A DNA stretch of 64,000 nt from Kalaharituber pfeilii. Its lineage: Eukaryota > Ascomycota > Pezizomycetes > Pezizales > Pezizaceae. Below, in pieces: positions 22,933-35,693 of this stretch (position 1 is the first letter of the stretch; each line of letters begins with the position of its first letter). The DNA is taken from contig WHUZ01000020.1 of the NCBI GenBank assembly GCA_015179045.1, forward strand, positions 62,001 through 126,000, read 5' to 3'. Below the pieces are notes generated by a model. The model was not told where the DNA came from. It did no database searches and saw only the letters and a list, made by a program, of their open reading frames with translations. The position numbers and the translations under genes were made by a program.

Positions 22933-24726
22933 CTAGAATCTCACTGCAGCATTCGTTTTCACGAAGCCTAGATCCACCTTATGCCCCAGCAACTCCCTAA
23001 TATTGCTAACCCCATATCTAATCATTGTTGGTCTTTCCAAGCTTAAACCCCACCCATGGACCCTCATCCCCTTGGGTAGGCCCATGGCCTCCAACATCTC
23101 CGGCCTGAACATTCCAGAGTTTCCAATTTCAACCCACTTACCAAGCCCTGAGTGATAGCCAAATATTTCCATGGATGGTTCGGTGTATGGGTTATATGCT
23201 GGCTTAAATCTAAGATCATGAACACCCATTTTGGCGAAGAAAGTTTGCATAAAGCCAATAAGATCACCAAGTGTTAGGCTATAATCTGCAATTACGCCTT
23301 CCACTTGGTGGAACTCGGCCAAATGAGTAGCGTCGACAGTCTCATTGCGAAACACGCGATCAATGGAGAAGTATTTAGCTGAATACAGTTAAGCATCAGG
23401 CACATGAAAAATTTCATTTGGAGAGAGTCCTTTCCATACCTGCAACAGGATTCTTTGCCAACTTGTGCAGCATGTTCGCCGAGATGGCAGTTGTATGTGT
23501 TCTTAGAACCAATCGCAGCGATTCCTCCTCTTTCCAAGGATATCTATAGCCTAGTGACCCATATTTTCCATTCTCGTGCACTTCACGGACATTATCCCAG
23601 TATTCAGTAAGTGGTTCCCCAGTTGCATCGTCACGAGGTCGGTCAGCTAATGGGGGGTCTGATATGTAGAATGTATCTTGTAGATCACGAGCAGGATGCT
23701 GTTGTGGGACAAAAAGCGTATCAAAGTTCCAGAAGCCAGACTCAACAAAACTACCAATAGCTATGAGTATCAGTGATAATAAACGAAGAGAAAGACGGCA
23801 CCGTCAAAATTTCAAAATTACAGGCCATGATTGGTTGGGCTTCTGCGGTTTTCCGCAATCAAATTCTCTTCAAACAACAATGGCGCAAATAGCCAGCATA
23901 AAGATTTATGAAAGATTACCAGACTCACCGATTTGTTGGCATTTCTTCAAATCCCATTTCAAAGAAAATCTGTCTGAATTCATGTCTGACTTTCATTAAT
24001 GGGTGAAGCGCTCCAGTGATGGCTGGCGCTCCGAGGGCTTTGAAATTATATGGCTTGAAACTCTTAGTTTTCCACTCCCCAGAGTACAACATGTCGGCAG
24101 TCAAGTCCGTCTCCTCCTTGATTACTTGAGTAGCAAATTTAGGTCCCTTATTGATCTTGAAAGATATCCTCTTCACAGTCACTACCAGTTTCCTTTTCTT
24201 CAAGTCGGCGAGCACAGTTGCATTGGGATGCGCATGAGTCGACTTGATTATGTTCAAATTATCACGAGTAACATCTTTAATAGCAGGTACCTGAAATATG
24301 TGTCTTTATTAGCTTTTCTATATTGCCTATCCACTGAGAGGGGCTGAGTCGTACGCTCTTAACCAATCTATCGCCATCCTTCTTAATCCATCCCTCTTTG
24401 AACGCTTTACCTTGTCCGACCTTTGCGCTGGCTGCACCGACCACCTTTGCCAGCTCTGAAATCTTCAATCCTTCTATAGACTTGCATACTGCATCATAGA
24501 CCTTTGCTTCATGACTCCCTTCCTTAACAATTCCTTCTCCTTCGTCCGTAAGTTCGGCTTCCTCTCTCTCAATTGTGTCATAAACAACCATCTCCCTAGA
24601 GCTAAGAGAATCCAAAGCAGATCTGACATTGAGAGGTTCTATGTTCGGGAATGCCTCTGATGAAAGTAGAGGCAAGGAAGAGGCTGAAGCAAGAGCTTCT
24701 AGAATTTGCGTTGGTATACCAGACAT
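22933..24726 (-). CDS. FRS2: Cytosolic phenylalanyl-tRNA synthetase alpha subunit (496 aa)
   Basis: Exons 24726-24355, 24290-23929, 23750-23440 and 23378-22933 (1491 nt = 497 codons); introns 64, 178 and 61 nt. Role: catalytic alpha subunit of the alpha2-beta2 enzyme that charges tRNA-Phe in the cytosol. The N-terminal part (about residues 1-170) has the winged-helix-like tRNA-binding segments of the eukaryotic/archaeal alpha chain. The class II core follows: [19 protein letters not shown] with PQQHPARD, then motif 2 ([19 protein letters not shown], from about residue 358) and motif 3 ([15 protein letters not shown]) near the C-terminus. The length matches fungal orthologues. The start at MSGIPTQ is chosen over an in-frame upstream ATG at 24819 because it gives the usual N-terminus. 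Confidence 0.95.
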
Positions 24727-25400
24727 CTTGGAGGTGCAAGTAAATGCGGTATGAAAATTGCAACAGCAAGCACAATGAACTGCACTGGAATAAGTGCAGG
24801 GGTTTATTCGCGATGGCAAGAGTGCTGGTGGTTGTATTAACGAGACTGCCGGAAAGTGGGGTGCTTGGTGGGGGAGTGAGGGATGACTCTAACTTCAACT
24901 GATGAAAGTGTGATAAGCCTTATCCGAATTTCAGGTAACCTGAGCAGCACACACAACATCTCTACCCCATACGGCCGCAATACAACAATATATCGTATAC
25001 TAGTCTCGTTATTGTGATAGCGTGCAAGCAATAGGATTCATTCTATATTTTACAGGTAATTCTCAGCAAAGACAGCAATCAGGAAGAAATGATACATAAG
25101 TGTGCTCTCGCGCCCAGACTTAATAGCGAACATACAACACCTTCAATGATTACCATGCGAAGTCGCTACAGTTAAGGATGGAAAAAAGCAAGCTTCAACC
25201 AGAGAAAAAATAGTGGGGAGTAGAGAACCCTGATCTTCCACAAGGAATACTATACAAAGACATCGCAAACTGTCCCCCAAACATAAAACAAAGCGGAAGT
25301 TGAAGAACTAATGCAGGTACGAAAGCGAAATCCCAGAACCGGAACTATCTAAAACATATAGTAATGCGACCTAGGGTGATGCAGCCTCAAACTGAAGGAG
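24727..25400. other. Upstream region of FRS2 and tail of TIM17
   Basis: Non-coding. The first few hundred bases are the presumed FRS2 promoter, and the remainder is AT-rich DNA beyond the TIM17 3' end. No gene or element is seen. Confidence 0.4.
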
Positions 25401-25562
25401 ATGTACAATTTCCAGGAAACCACAACCACGAATGGAAGACTGAATGTTTGGTGGTAGCAGCAGATTTGTAATTGATGTACCATGTATGATTTTCCAGGGA
25501 ACCACAACTACAAATGGAAGGCTGAATGTTTGGTGGTAACGGCAGATTTGTAATTGATGTAC
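25401..25562. repeat. Tandem duplication, 81-bp unit, two copies
   Basis: Units 25401-25481 and 25482-25562 share CCACAAC, AATGGAAG, CTGAATGTTTGGTGGTA and GCAGATTTGTAATTGATGTAC with about ten differences. They lie about 110-270 bp beyond the TIM17 stop codon, probably in its 3' UTR or terminator region. Confidence 0.85.
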
Positions 25563-25670
25563 TATGCAGCTATTTTCCCCTGATTTCCGCCATATCCTTC
25601 TGGTATCTAGATATGGTTATCTTCATTAGCGCCCATCCTTCAGAGCGTTGAAATGGCATATAGAGAAAAG

Positions 25671-26306
25671 TTAGCATACTATTGGTGGTTGTGGCTGGAC
25701 CTGGGCCGCCATCATCTTTTGGACGCCAATACCCACGCCTTCGAAGATTGCAAGGAGAATTGCGCATCCAATTGCACCATTTCGTGCAGCTTTAATACCT
25801 CCTCTCATTGCAAGAGAGCCACCGGTCAAAAAGCCTGCTATGACTGTGTGAATGTGAGTGCCAATTCAAGCAGAAGACTGTATGAAGGTCACATACTGGC
25901 ATTATATGGATCTTCCTTCTTTCTAATTCCTTTGACCGCACAGTCGAACGTCGAGAACAGCCCACCCCATACACCGAAATTTCCACCCAACACAGGCGCA
26001 CGAGCCTTAATGGCTGTGATGGCTCCAATTCGTCGTTCACCCTTCCCATCTCATCAGTTACATGCTTGAGTATAGAATGCTTGTCATGGGGATAGCCACC
26101 GATGGAGAGTTTCGAAATCCTTTGATACCATGCCAGATTGCGCCACCAACAGACTTTGAGATTGAATTAGCCCAATGTATCAACTGAACAGTACGAGGCA
26201 TACGCCAATTAAAAGTTGGGGAAGGGCAAGATACCCCCATCGCAAAGGCGCCGCCGAAGTCACTTAAAACCACCCACGGGCAAGGGTCACGGGTATGATC
26301 TTGCAT
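25671..26306 (-). CDS. TIM17: Mitochondrial inner-membrane translocase subunit Tim17 (147 aa)
   Basis: Exons 26306-26235, 26153-26100, 26041-25897 and 25843-25671 (444 nt = 148 codons). Introns are 81, 58, 53 nt. Role: core subunit of the TIM23 complex that moves presequence proteins across the inner mitochondrial membrane. The N-terminus [22 protein letters not shown], then [58 protein letters not shown] and [14 protein letters not shown] are diagnostic. Four glycine-rich membrane segments and both conserved cysteines (RDPCP and FDCAVKG) are present. Two introns end in AAG (26154, 26042) instead of CAG or TAG. Confidence 0.95.
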
Positions 26307-27250
26307 TGTGCTTGACGAAACTTCGGGGTACTACGCAGAGATGTTGCGGGATTGCCCGAGGAATCTGCTGAACGGTTAATCAGGTGAGCAGCGAGAGAGG
26401 ATAAGCAAATGCGCGGGGCTGTGGGCAGACAACTTGGTAACTGCTGGCGGGGTGCAGTATCGCAGGAATGATGGTGATGGGTAATGGCACGGAAGGTTGC
26501 AGCACCACATACTAAGTAGAAGTGGTATGTCAGAAATTTTAGATTGCCGGCTGCAATCTACCACGAGCTGTCCCCGTCACGCACACTGGGCGCTGATTGG
26601 CGGGGCTGACCGCACCTTGTGCATGACCTGCGCTCTGCTCTGCCTAACCGCATCGAAGCAATCGCGTGTGGCGCATGCGGCTCCTTCGGCTGCAATAGTG
26701 AAGCCCCAACACCAAGCCGTGTGGCTCGCTATCATACCCACGGGAGGGCGGGGCGGGGCTGATGGTGCCCAGTGGCTCTCCATGGTCTGCCCCCCTCCGC
26801 CGATGCTACGCCCATGGGAGACGGTGTCTCGTACCTGGATAAGGGCTGCAGCACTGTGCTCTGCGCAACCCTCCTGGGCCGTCGCCTTGTCCGAATGCTT
26901 CTTCGCCTGGCGTCGTAGACGTCGTGACGGCGCGATGCTAGTCTGGCTTTGCAGGCCCATTTCTGTCCTGATTCTATGTCGGCAGGAAGAGAATGTGGTA
27001 CACAGTGGGGATTCGAGGAAAGTGGCATTGGTTCCCCAGCTCGTAGACCGAGATCGAACAAACAACGTGAGAGCAGCAGCGGAGGGAGGCCAACGCGAGA
27101 ATCCACAATCCCGTAGCCTGTTCAAGACTGTCCGGCGGCCATGTGCTGGGCGTATCCAATGCCTCTTTCCTATGCACTCCGATCCTCTTGCACTCTGGAG
27201 CACGCCTTACATCTAATACATCCATCCACACGATGCCCCCACTCACGTAC
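26307..27250. other. GC-rich stretch upstream of TIM17
   Basis: From about 26540 to 27200 the composition is GC- and CpG-rich and three overlapping frames on the two strands stay open for 120-240 codons. None carries a recognisable domain, so I read this as a GC-rich promoter-type island and not a gene. Confidence 0.4.
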
Positions 27251-29864
27251 AACTTAACAGCTCCCTCTGCAGTAGGTGCGTAATATTATATTTGCTCGGT
27301 TTAGAAAGATCGTATTTCTGTATCATGGGATGTCCTGGCCAATCACACCAATTTCCGAGCCAAAGTACAGATCCTCCTCAGCAAAGGTTTCAACTTTTGG
27401 CTATACCCTATCAATCACCAACGGCATGACATGAAAATAATTCCTTTTCTGAAGAGTATCTGCAGTGAACCTGGCCCTATCTGGGCGTCCATGGAGCAGA
27501 TCATCGGCCAAAAACTACCCACCTGAGCGGTCCCCGGGAACCTGCTGGAAAAGCACGATGACACAAGGAATACAGAATGTGCGGCCGGGTCATGCTCGCT
27601 TGCTATCCTCAAACATTTGATTAGGGAATCAATTTCCAACTATCACGCCTTGAATTTTCTCTGCCAATTGGAATTGCTTGTAGCTGGATCGGAGTACAGT
27701 ATGCTGAACTCACGCCTCAATGCAATGTCTCGAGACAGTATCACCACTTAGGCCTTGCTAGGTTTGGTATAGCTTTGTTCAGAATTATACCCAATATGCC
27801 ATATTTTCCTATTTCGATTACTTGTACCGGATTTCTCGCTACCTCTCTTTCTATTGATACCGATTTGAGCCCTGTCAGCTTTCTAGAGCGCACTGTATGC
27901 TCACTTTTCTCCACCCTGGCACCTTCTTTGACCAGGTTCTCACTTTCTGATTAGGTCCACCATCTCTTTTCTTTCCTCTAGCCTGCAATCGTTGTCTGAT
28001 TTCTTCCTTCGGAAGAGCTGTTCGCAAATTTCGAGACCAAGCACCGCTCGACTTTCGAGATATGTACCCGATTGGAAACACTGTGTCTCATACCGACTGT
28101 TCGGTGGCTGCGAGGCATATATTAAACTTGCATGTTTTTTCCCACCCATTACTGTCAGCCTATGGTGATGCTTGTTTTCTGACAAGATTCTGATGCCTTT
28201 TCACTTTTGAGAGCCTCGAAATGAACCATAAACACCATGTGTCACTCAAGTTGACCCCTACTCCCTCCTTTTGCGTACCCAAATGTGACCAATCATCCCT
28301 CAATATACATCATCTTCATGCAAATTACCACTTCATCTTTCTCTGTATCTGCTTTAACCTTAACTTGCTTCTAGGCGTTATTCTGATTGAAGCTTCTATA
28401 CACTGTTCTATCACTGTATTGAAGATAGCTATCTTGCCCGGGAGGATACTGTGGGCGAGTCGTGTGGCACCATCAAGAGAAGGGCGCTAATTGACCTCGT
28501 GGTACTGATTTATGATGGAAAGTGCAATTTCCAGCCCGACACTCATTATACCATGTGGAGGTGGAGGCACACATTGTTCATTCTGTGCAGAGTGGTTGGT
28601 CAATGTTATATTGCCCGCCCTTATATCTTTCCTACCGCTTAGGACCTCGGGTGGGGGAATACTCCAGGCCGGCAACAGTGACTACATGACGCCACCCAAT
28701 GTGTCTCCAGGGAGAGTGTCTGCCATAGGGAGATCTCCATTGCGGTCTTCCAGATGTAGTGGGTGCGGCGTGAACCATGGCATCCCCCTCTGCTTCTAAT
28801 TTGGCAACTCAATTTTTAACCATGGGAGCCTACATGTACAGAGATTGCGTACATATATACACCAGAAACCTGTATACAGGTTCCCTGGCAGGCATGCAGG
28901 CCTATTTCCATTGTTTTTTAACACATTCTCTTCAAAAGGGTTCCAAGAGACTCCGGTCCGCTGCTAATCGGGCGGAAAGCCTAGCACAATTATAAGGAGG
29001 TAGGCACACCAATCTCTCTTTTTTCTTATTACAGGCAGGTCCAATCCACTGCATGGCACTTACAGCCCAGAACACCGCAGTATGGCATTTGTGAACTTAC
29101 AAATTATCCGCTGCTGGTTATCCTTTACCGTGGTTTCTCAACTGTTTTTACCGCACCAGGTTACCTTTCCTAATTATATCCCAAATGGTGATATTCAATC
29201 ACACCAAATCACATCAACATTCTTTATCCTCCAATTTAATGAAGCCTTGTCACGTCACAATCGTGGGTCTTGCAGCAGAACATAGAGGAATGAAGTCAGG
29301 GTCCTACACGGAAACGATGAGCTCGCAGCGCCCCAAGAAGCGGCCACTTAGAAGGACGTGTCTACAGTACCTACGCATGCCAGGCCTACAAACAAGCAAT
29401 CCATGACCCACCTTGTCATCGCGATTCGCCTATCAAGCTGGGTTTTGTGACCTCAAGCCTTGTTAGTTGCTTTAGAGCTCAATGACCTAATAACGAAGCT
29501 TCAGCAGTGGTTAGAGCGTGACCAGAGAACCCCGAGTATAGCTTACACCAACCTCTTACGATGCCAATATCTCTTTTCAGCTCAGGCTCAGGCATATAAC
29601 TAGGACACATTCGCTTCACTTTGACTTTTATCGCATAGTGTCAGACATCACAAAGTCCATCGACAAGACCGACTAACAGTGAAGTCCGCTTAACAATCGT
29701 CTGCTTTCCACACGAGCTACCTTACATTTCCAGTCTCATTTTTCGGGACCTAATATCCTATCCTACACTGTGCATTTCACCATCCCAATAAGTCTATTCC
29801 CACCATTTATCCATCAACGGGAGGAATAATTACCACAAACCTCTTCATTACGTGAACGAGAAGA
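27251..29864. other. Gene-free intergenic region
   Basis: About 2.6 kb of mixed composition with only short open frames (under 100 codons). No domain, tRNA, element or convincing exon series is seen. Confidence 0.4.
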
Positions 29865-30101
29865 ATGTCAAATCAAAAGGCTCAAACCCCTATCCACACG
29901 GAACAAGACTTCATCGAAGTGAAAACGGGGACGAACAAATGCGACTTTTGTGAGAAAAATCGCTGTGTGGGAAAAGGAAAACCTGCGAGACATATGCGTC
30001 GTTGTAGTAAATGCAGCAGACATGTTTGCGAACCGTGTGCAGCTGAAAAGGGCTGGGCCCATACGCTGAGTTGGGCTAAGTGCGAGACTGGAACAAAGTA
30101 A
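29865..30101 (+). CDS. Small Cys-rich, putative zinc-binding protein (78 aa)
   Basis: Single-exon frame starting MSNQKAQTP. The central part has the spacing CDFC-EKNRC, then CSKCSRHVC and EPC, that is CxxC, C, CxxC, C and CxxC-type pairs with a nearby histidine, plausible for one or two zinc sites. The N-terminus is polar and there is no signal peptide. No named family is recognised. The A-rich sequence before the ATG and the isolated position in a long gap are compatible with a real small gene, but chance is possible. It could also be one exon of a longer model that I could not extend. Confidence 0.4.
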   Translation: MSNQKAQTPIHTEQDFIEVKTGTNKCDFCEKNRCVGKGKPARHMRRCSKCSRHVCEPCAAEKGWAHTLSWAKCETGTK

Positions 30102-31575
30102 TGTCCGCAAGCACTCCGTCGGGGCGGGCTATCCCAGTAGCCTGAGGCAGAGTGGCATCCTGGGCCGACCCACAATGAATGGGAAGTCAGCGTCAATTTC
30201 ATACTTGACGAGCAAAGCAGGGAGTTGCAGAGCAGGCAAAAGCAATTTCCTGATTATCAACCTGAAAAAAGTCGGAAAAAAAAAAGAGAAAATAAGAAAA
30301 ACACAGTTTATGACGATATGACCTAAGAAACGTTCGTTCCTTTTTCGAGTTACTTTGATGGCCTAGCACTTTGGAGTAGAATATTAGCCTCGCCGTTTGC
30401 AGTACACTCTCTTTATGTCAAGAATGTTTACTACCCAGCAACTTCCATAACCCCTACCACATTGGATCGGTTCACCTCTCAGTTTGCTGTCAACCTAAAA
30501 CTTAGGCTCTGGTACAGAAGGAATTGACACGGCTATAACCTGACGCTACAGACCTTGTTCAATTCCATTGGTATATATATTGCACAGTTGTACTCTGATC
30601 ACTCGTTTTTCCTGATTATGTACGTCATATTATATATCTATATGAATGTGCTCTTTCCTAGGCAGGCAAATGCAAGCGGATGTCAAGAGGTGGTCTCATT
30701 TCATTCTTTTTGTCTTGTTCTGCTCCACATTTTAAATATAATTGAGGTTGCAATGTTCTCTTGATATATTCCTGATATATTCTGCTTGGATTCTCTCAAT
30801 GAGAACTGGTACGTAGCTTCAGTTTTTCTGGTGGAGTTAAGATCATCTACAGCGTTATTACTAGTTATGCGCGGTAGCATAGAAGACTACCTTCCACTTA
30901 CATTGTCCAATGCCGTAGACAATAAGCAAGCTAAGAATCAAAGCTTACCCTCTTGCGCATGAGAGAATACGCTTTATATCCAAGGTTCCACTGGTATCCG
31001 AGCAACTTCTGAGCGTGCATGTATATATAGATGTTAACCGTTCACATGTACAGTACATTGCCATTGACTTATGACTTTGTAAACCACGGATTGGGTGGTC
31101 TTCCGTTCTTGCTTCGTATGGTTTCTCTCTCTCTATTATTTTTTTTTTTACTCTCTTGAAATCATCCCTGATTTGCGTTCAACTCTTGTATACAACTATT
31201 CAAGTACCCTCCGAACATCTCGAACTCTTTTATCTCCTCTTGTCCATTCTATTCCTCAGTCTAGAAAGATTGTGGGTTCGGCCGTCCTGTGGAGAAAGCG
31301 CTGGGGCTCCAACTGTTAGAATTATCTCACATTCACAATTGAGAATGGACAGTATTCTGCTATACATTTCTATGCCCATATCTGAAACCCAATACGTAAC
31401 ATGAGATCAGTCTGCTACCTTGTCAAGTAAGTCGTAGCTGTGTGATTTGCATAGGTCTGTATACCTAGCCTTCGTAGTCACATCTCACGGCCATCGAACC
31501 AATGTAACGTAACCCTGAAGTTCCCGCCTCCCCCCACATCCTTTCCCACAAAGTGGTCCCCCAAACCCCATCAAG
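30102..31575. other. Gene-free intergenic region
   Basis: AT-rich, with A and T tracts near 30270-30300 and 31138-31152. Frames up to 82 codons show no domain. Confidence 0.4.
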
Positions 31576-31640
31576 ATACTCGCTCGTTCAGAAAGCATGC
31601 GCTAGTCAGCCGTTCCAATACTTTTTGAACGAGCGAGTAT
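31576..31640. repeat. Short inverted-repeat element, perfect 15-bp arms
   Basis: ATACTCGCTCGTTCA at 31576-31590 and its exact reverse complement at 31626-31640 enclose a 35-nt centre. The arms sit next to an A/T-type flank. This looks like a solo terminal-repeat pair or a heavily deleted inverted-repeat element; no second copy was found in the window. Confidence 0.6.
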
Positions 31641-32625
31641 AAATCTGCTTCCAGCCTTCCATGTCCATCACCTAAGTAAACAAAATTGATCCACCTGCGC
31701 GGCCATTGAGAAGTAGATGTGTTGAACAACTCGCACTGGAGTACCTCCGTTCTCTCCCTCCCTCTTCTGGCCCCGACCTTTCCCATTTCACTTCGTGGCT
31801 TCTTGACAGTACATGTCGTCAGCTGCAAGCAAGTTTTCATCGCAATATATAAGCTTTTGTCAATTACCCCGTTGTTTCGCGTTATTCGGGCATGAAGATT
31901 TACATTGGCGTTTTCAGAAGCTCGAATGGTGGAACTTCAAGTGCTAGTTGCCATACTTGCTTCATGCAGATTGACCTTGAAATTTTACTTTTATTTTTAA
32001 TCTTTTGTTCTCTATTTTTATTTTTATTTTTTTTTTTTTTTTTTTTCTGAATATAATTCCTAGAACTCCGGCCTAGAACACACAAAAACACACAAAATAA
32101 ATAAATAAAGTAAAATAAAATATTAAAAGGTGCTGGAACTCACGTTCAGGGTAACCTCGTATCCAGGCTACAGTGCTTTTATTAGTATCCCTAAATTAAC
32201 TTCAAATACATTTCGAAGTATCGATTGGTTAGCATTGGAAACTAGCAAATTGCAAGTAGTCAGGAACTGGCTTTATACTTTCATAATTTACCTGAACGTG
32301 TTTTTCTTTTCTTTTCCTAAAAATTATCAACGGCCCATTCTTTTCCTTCCAACAACGTGGCATTATTGCAGCTGAATTGTAAAATAATTACTTACATAGG
32401 TATTTAATAAGCATGGTAAAAAAAAAAAAGAAATCCAATGCGCATATAAAAGATCCTCTGATAATGTTTTCCACCCCAACTTGCGAACTAATGAAAAACC
32501 TTCGCGCGCGCAAACTCAAGCTTTCTGAAGCAGAAAAAGTTACGCAACCTCTTTCGTTGAACCTGTCGGTTGTAAGTTAAAGGCTAACTTTTTAATAATT
32601 TTTATTTTATTTTTTTTAATTTTTA

Positions 32626-32627
<2 letters not shown>
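31641..32627. other. Gene-free intergenic region
   Basis: AT-rich; T/A-rich low-complexity sequence near 31980-32120. Nothing supportable is seen. Confidence 0.4.

Positions 32628-32722
<95 letters not shown>
32628..32722. repeat. Trinucleotide microsatellite (ATT)n, about 31 units
   Basis: An almost pure ATT/TTA tract of about 95 bp, preceded by a T/A-rich degenerate stretch. In one minus-strand frame it would encode poly-Asn, but no gene supports that. Confidence 0.95.
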
Positions 32723-33703
32723 TTGGTACCAATTAGAGACTCTCCCTTTGCAAACATTTCTTTTCGGTAGATCTCGTTCCCAGCGTGAGCTACAGTCCCC
32801 CACCTTTCTTAATATCAATTTACAATCGTATATATAGCCTACCTGCTTTTCAATCTAATTTCTCACCATTAAACTTCTGTACGGAAGCTTGGACTACTTA
32901 CATACATCTGGTTCTTAGATATCAAACTACCTCTAGCTGTAGCCCTCACAAATAGAGCTTTTGCTTTTCGTTCATAGTCTCCACGCATTTCCAAATACGG
33001 TAGACGTACTGAGCCCCAAAAAGCTCGTCAAAGCCTAACAAAGCGCAAAACCGTAATGTTCCAGGATTAGCAGATTCTTTTTACTGAACTTGAAACATGT
33101 CCCTTTTTATAATTTATTTTATTCTATTTTATCATTTTACATCTCATCAAAGCGAGCAGTAGCTCTCATAACTTCTATCCAAGCGACTACCAAGTGGAGA
33201 AAACTAGTGTTTAACGCATTATCACACAAAAACTGTGTGATTTTCCACAATCGCTGCGGCAAAGTTAACATGTAATGCATGCACACCCCATATTTTTCAG
33301 CTTCCGTTTTGTCTATTTCTCATGGATCATTAAAAAGGCATGATCATAAAAACCATTAGATGTCTCGCTTGTAAGCAGAAACCGATACCGCTAACCCAGC
33401 GAAAACGTGTAGTCTCATGAAAACGTGCACACATGAAAATAGCAATTAGCATGGAGGCAAAGAATATCCGAGAAGAAACCTCATGCCTGAGGGTGCCATT
33501 TCAATCCCACTAGCAGCTTCAGCCTCAATTCAAATCCAAATCCTAACTCCACTCAACATCCTATTCCGGCTTGAACCCACCCTGCCTAATATTGTCTCGT
33601 ACAAAAATCCATTCAATCATAAAAGTTAAACACTAGGAAAGCAAAAAAGGAAGAAGACTGTACATGAAAGGAAAAAAATAAAAACATGACACAAGCATAC
33701 ACA
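32723..33703. other. Intergenic, 3' flank of the peptide transporter
   Basis: Non-coding sequence, including the presumed 3' UTR of the PTR2-like gene. No other feature is seen. Confidence 0.4.
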
Positions 33704-35693
33704 TCAAGCAGCGGAATTCTTCAGCTCCTCAATCTTCCTAGCCTTGAACTTCTCATTCTCGGCATCAAGCTTGTTCAGCTCCTCTTCAACATCGTTATAC
33801 TTGTGGAAGCAGAACCAGAATGCTATACCAGCAGCAAAAGTGGCACCCGCAATGCTTGCATACATAATTACTAGCTTAGGGTTCTCGGAGGTAGGGGAGA
33901 GTGCAATTCCGAGAGCGGAGCCAAATGCAGTCTGAAGGAGGAACAATGCCATGACTAGAGACTTCATGGAAGCTGGAGCTTTGGTGAAAGCATACTCTAG
34001 ACCAGTAATGGACGCAAAGATCTCAGAAAGGCCAATGAGGACGTAGGAGGGGACCTGGACGGCGATGTGAACACGGTTGGGAGTGGCACCGCCATTGGAA
34101 CATTCTAGGTTCGGATCAAGTGGGTACTCATAGCAAGGCCCAGAGCTGTAGATCAAGTGCTGGACGATAGCAGCATAGACCATTGACGCAGAAGCGAGGA
34201 AGAACCCAAAAGCGATACGGGTAATTGGGCGGAATGGGACATGGATTTTTCGGAGGAATGGATAGACAAGCTTTTCCATGAGTGGAATGAAGAGAATGAT
34301 GGAAATCGGGTTCAAATTGAAAAGCAAGTCGTTAGGAAGACCATGAGTTTCCATTGTGGCGGCCATGGAGACAAAGTTGCTGATCATCTGACCATAGACG
34401 AGCCAGTAGATTGGGTAGAATAAGAAGACCCGGGAGGCAATTAGGGCACGCTTGAGCTCGTCAATGAAGTTATCATCCCATGTAACACTGCTGGAACCGT
34501 AGTGCTGGATTTGGTAGGAGGGTTTTGCAGCTTCCATGTTACCCTTTGCCTTGAGACCCACAATGAAGGCCTTCCCAGCCTCGAGAATGACAGAACCGCT
34601 TGGTGGACGGACAACTATAGGCCGTTAGTGATTCGTACGGAGAGAAGCGAGCACAGAATGAATTCACCATATTTGTTCTTGCCAAGAATCAAGACAGCGA
34701 TAGCGACAAAGAAGAAACAGAAAGGCAAGAGATAGGCGGCCCAGAAATCGAACTTGAGCTCCAACCAGACGGTGGCAATAGAGGAGAGAGATCCAATATT
34801 AATACACCAGTAGAAAATGTTATACAAGCTTTGAATGGTGACATTAGGATCCACAATAACTCGCTCTCCACTTGCGAGAGTCTTAATCCTGGATTTAGTA
34901 ATGGTGTACTGTTCGGCAATCAGGGGCGAGACATTGGACTTGATACCACCAGTTCTAGAGAAAACTGTTAGCTTGATAATGAAACGTAGCGTACCTTTGA
35001 GTAACCTACCCAAGACCGAGCACAATCATCGATGTAACTAAACCACCAAGACCAGCCCCATTGTCGAGAGAGGTAGGGAGGGAGGTTGTGAAAATAATTA
35101 TAAGACCACAGAGGTAAATGGTAGCAAAAAGCATGATGGCGTTATATCTTCCCAACCAGGCATCGGCAACAATGGCACCAATAATAGGAGTCACATAGCA
35201 CCAAAACTGGAAGAAATAAGACAGAGCGGTAGCTCTTGACTGACCAAGACCTAACGCGCCTGGTCTAGCACCTCCATCACGGACAACTGCACGCTCGTTT
35301 TGCATATAGTTTTCTGAGTATGATGTTAGAGATTGATTTCGCAAGCAAAGTTTTGATTCTGAGGGAACTCGTACGAAATGGTCCAGTAAGCCCATAGTAT
35401 GTGAATCGTTCAGCCAACTCGACAATAGCAACGAGATAGGCACGGTAGGGAATTTTGTCTCCAATGTGTCTGAGGGTTGCATTCTCGTGTTCTGTTGGCT
35501 CACCACCGTCCTCCGTTACGGACTCTTTATCAGCCGTACTGATGCTTGTTCGCTCAGGCGCAGGAGGAAAGGCTTCTTTTTCATCCGCAAGCACACTGCT
35601 CTACTGTTAGGATATCACAACCATCGCCAGAATGCAGGGTTGAAGTATGACATACGGGGCTGCAGGAGTGGTTTTTCCGGCTTCAGTAGACAT
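33704..35693 (-). CDS. PTR2: PTR2-type di/tripeptide transporter (586 aa)
   Basis: Five exons, 35693-35656, 35595-35375, 35313-35010, 34954-34668 and 34614-33704 (1761 nt = 587 codons), with introns of 53-61 nt. Role: proton-coupled uptake of di- and tripeptides at the plasma membrane (POT/PTR family, major facilitator fold). Seen: acidic cytosolic N-terminus of about 60 residues, then ELAERFTYYGLTGPF (the PTR signature ERFxYYG), about twelve hydrophobic helices, ADAWLGRYNAI, YNIFYWCINIGSLSS and LFLLQTAFGSALG, ending in a charged tail (EEELNKLDAENEKF). The length fits fungal Ptr2. The first exon is only 38 nt, so the start at 35693 relies on splice phase. Some paralogues transport other small molecules, so the substrate is by family. 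Confidence 0.92.

Noticed and set aside
26497..27216. 239-codon plus-strand and 208-codon minus-strand frames
   Set aside because: Mutually overlapping in a GC-rich island, no motif, no intron signals or start context.
32540..32818. Poly-Asn open frame on the minus strand
   Set aside because: It is the translation of the ATT microsatellite, with no gene context.
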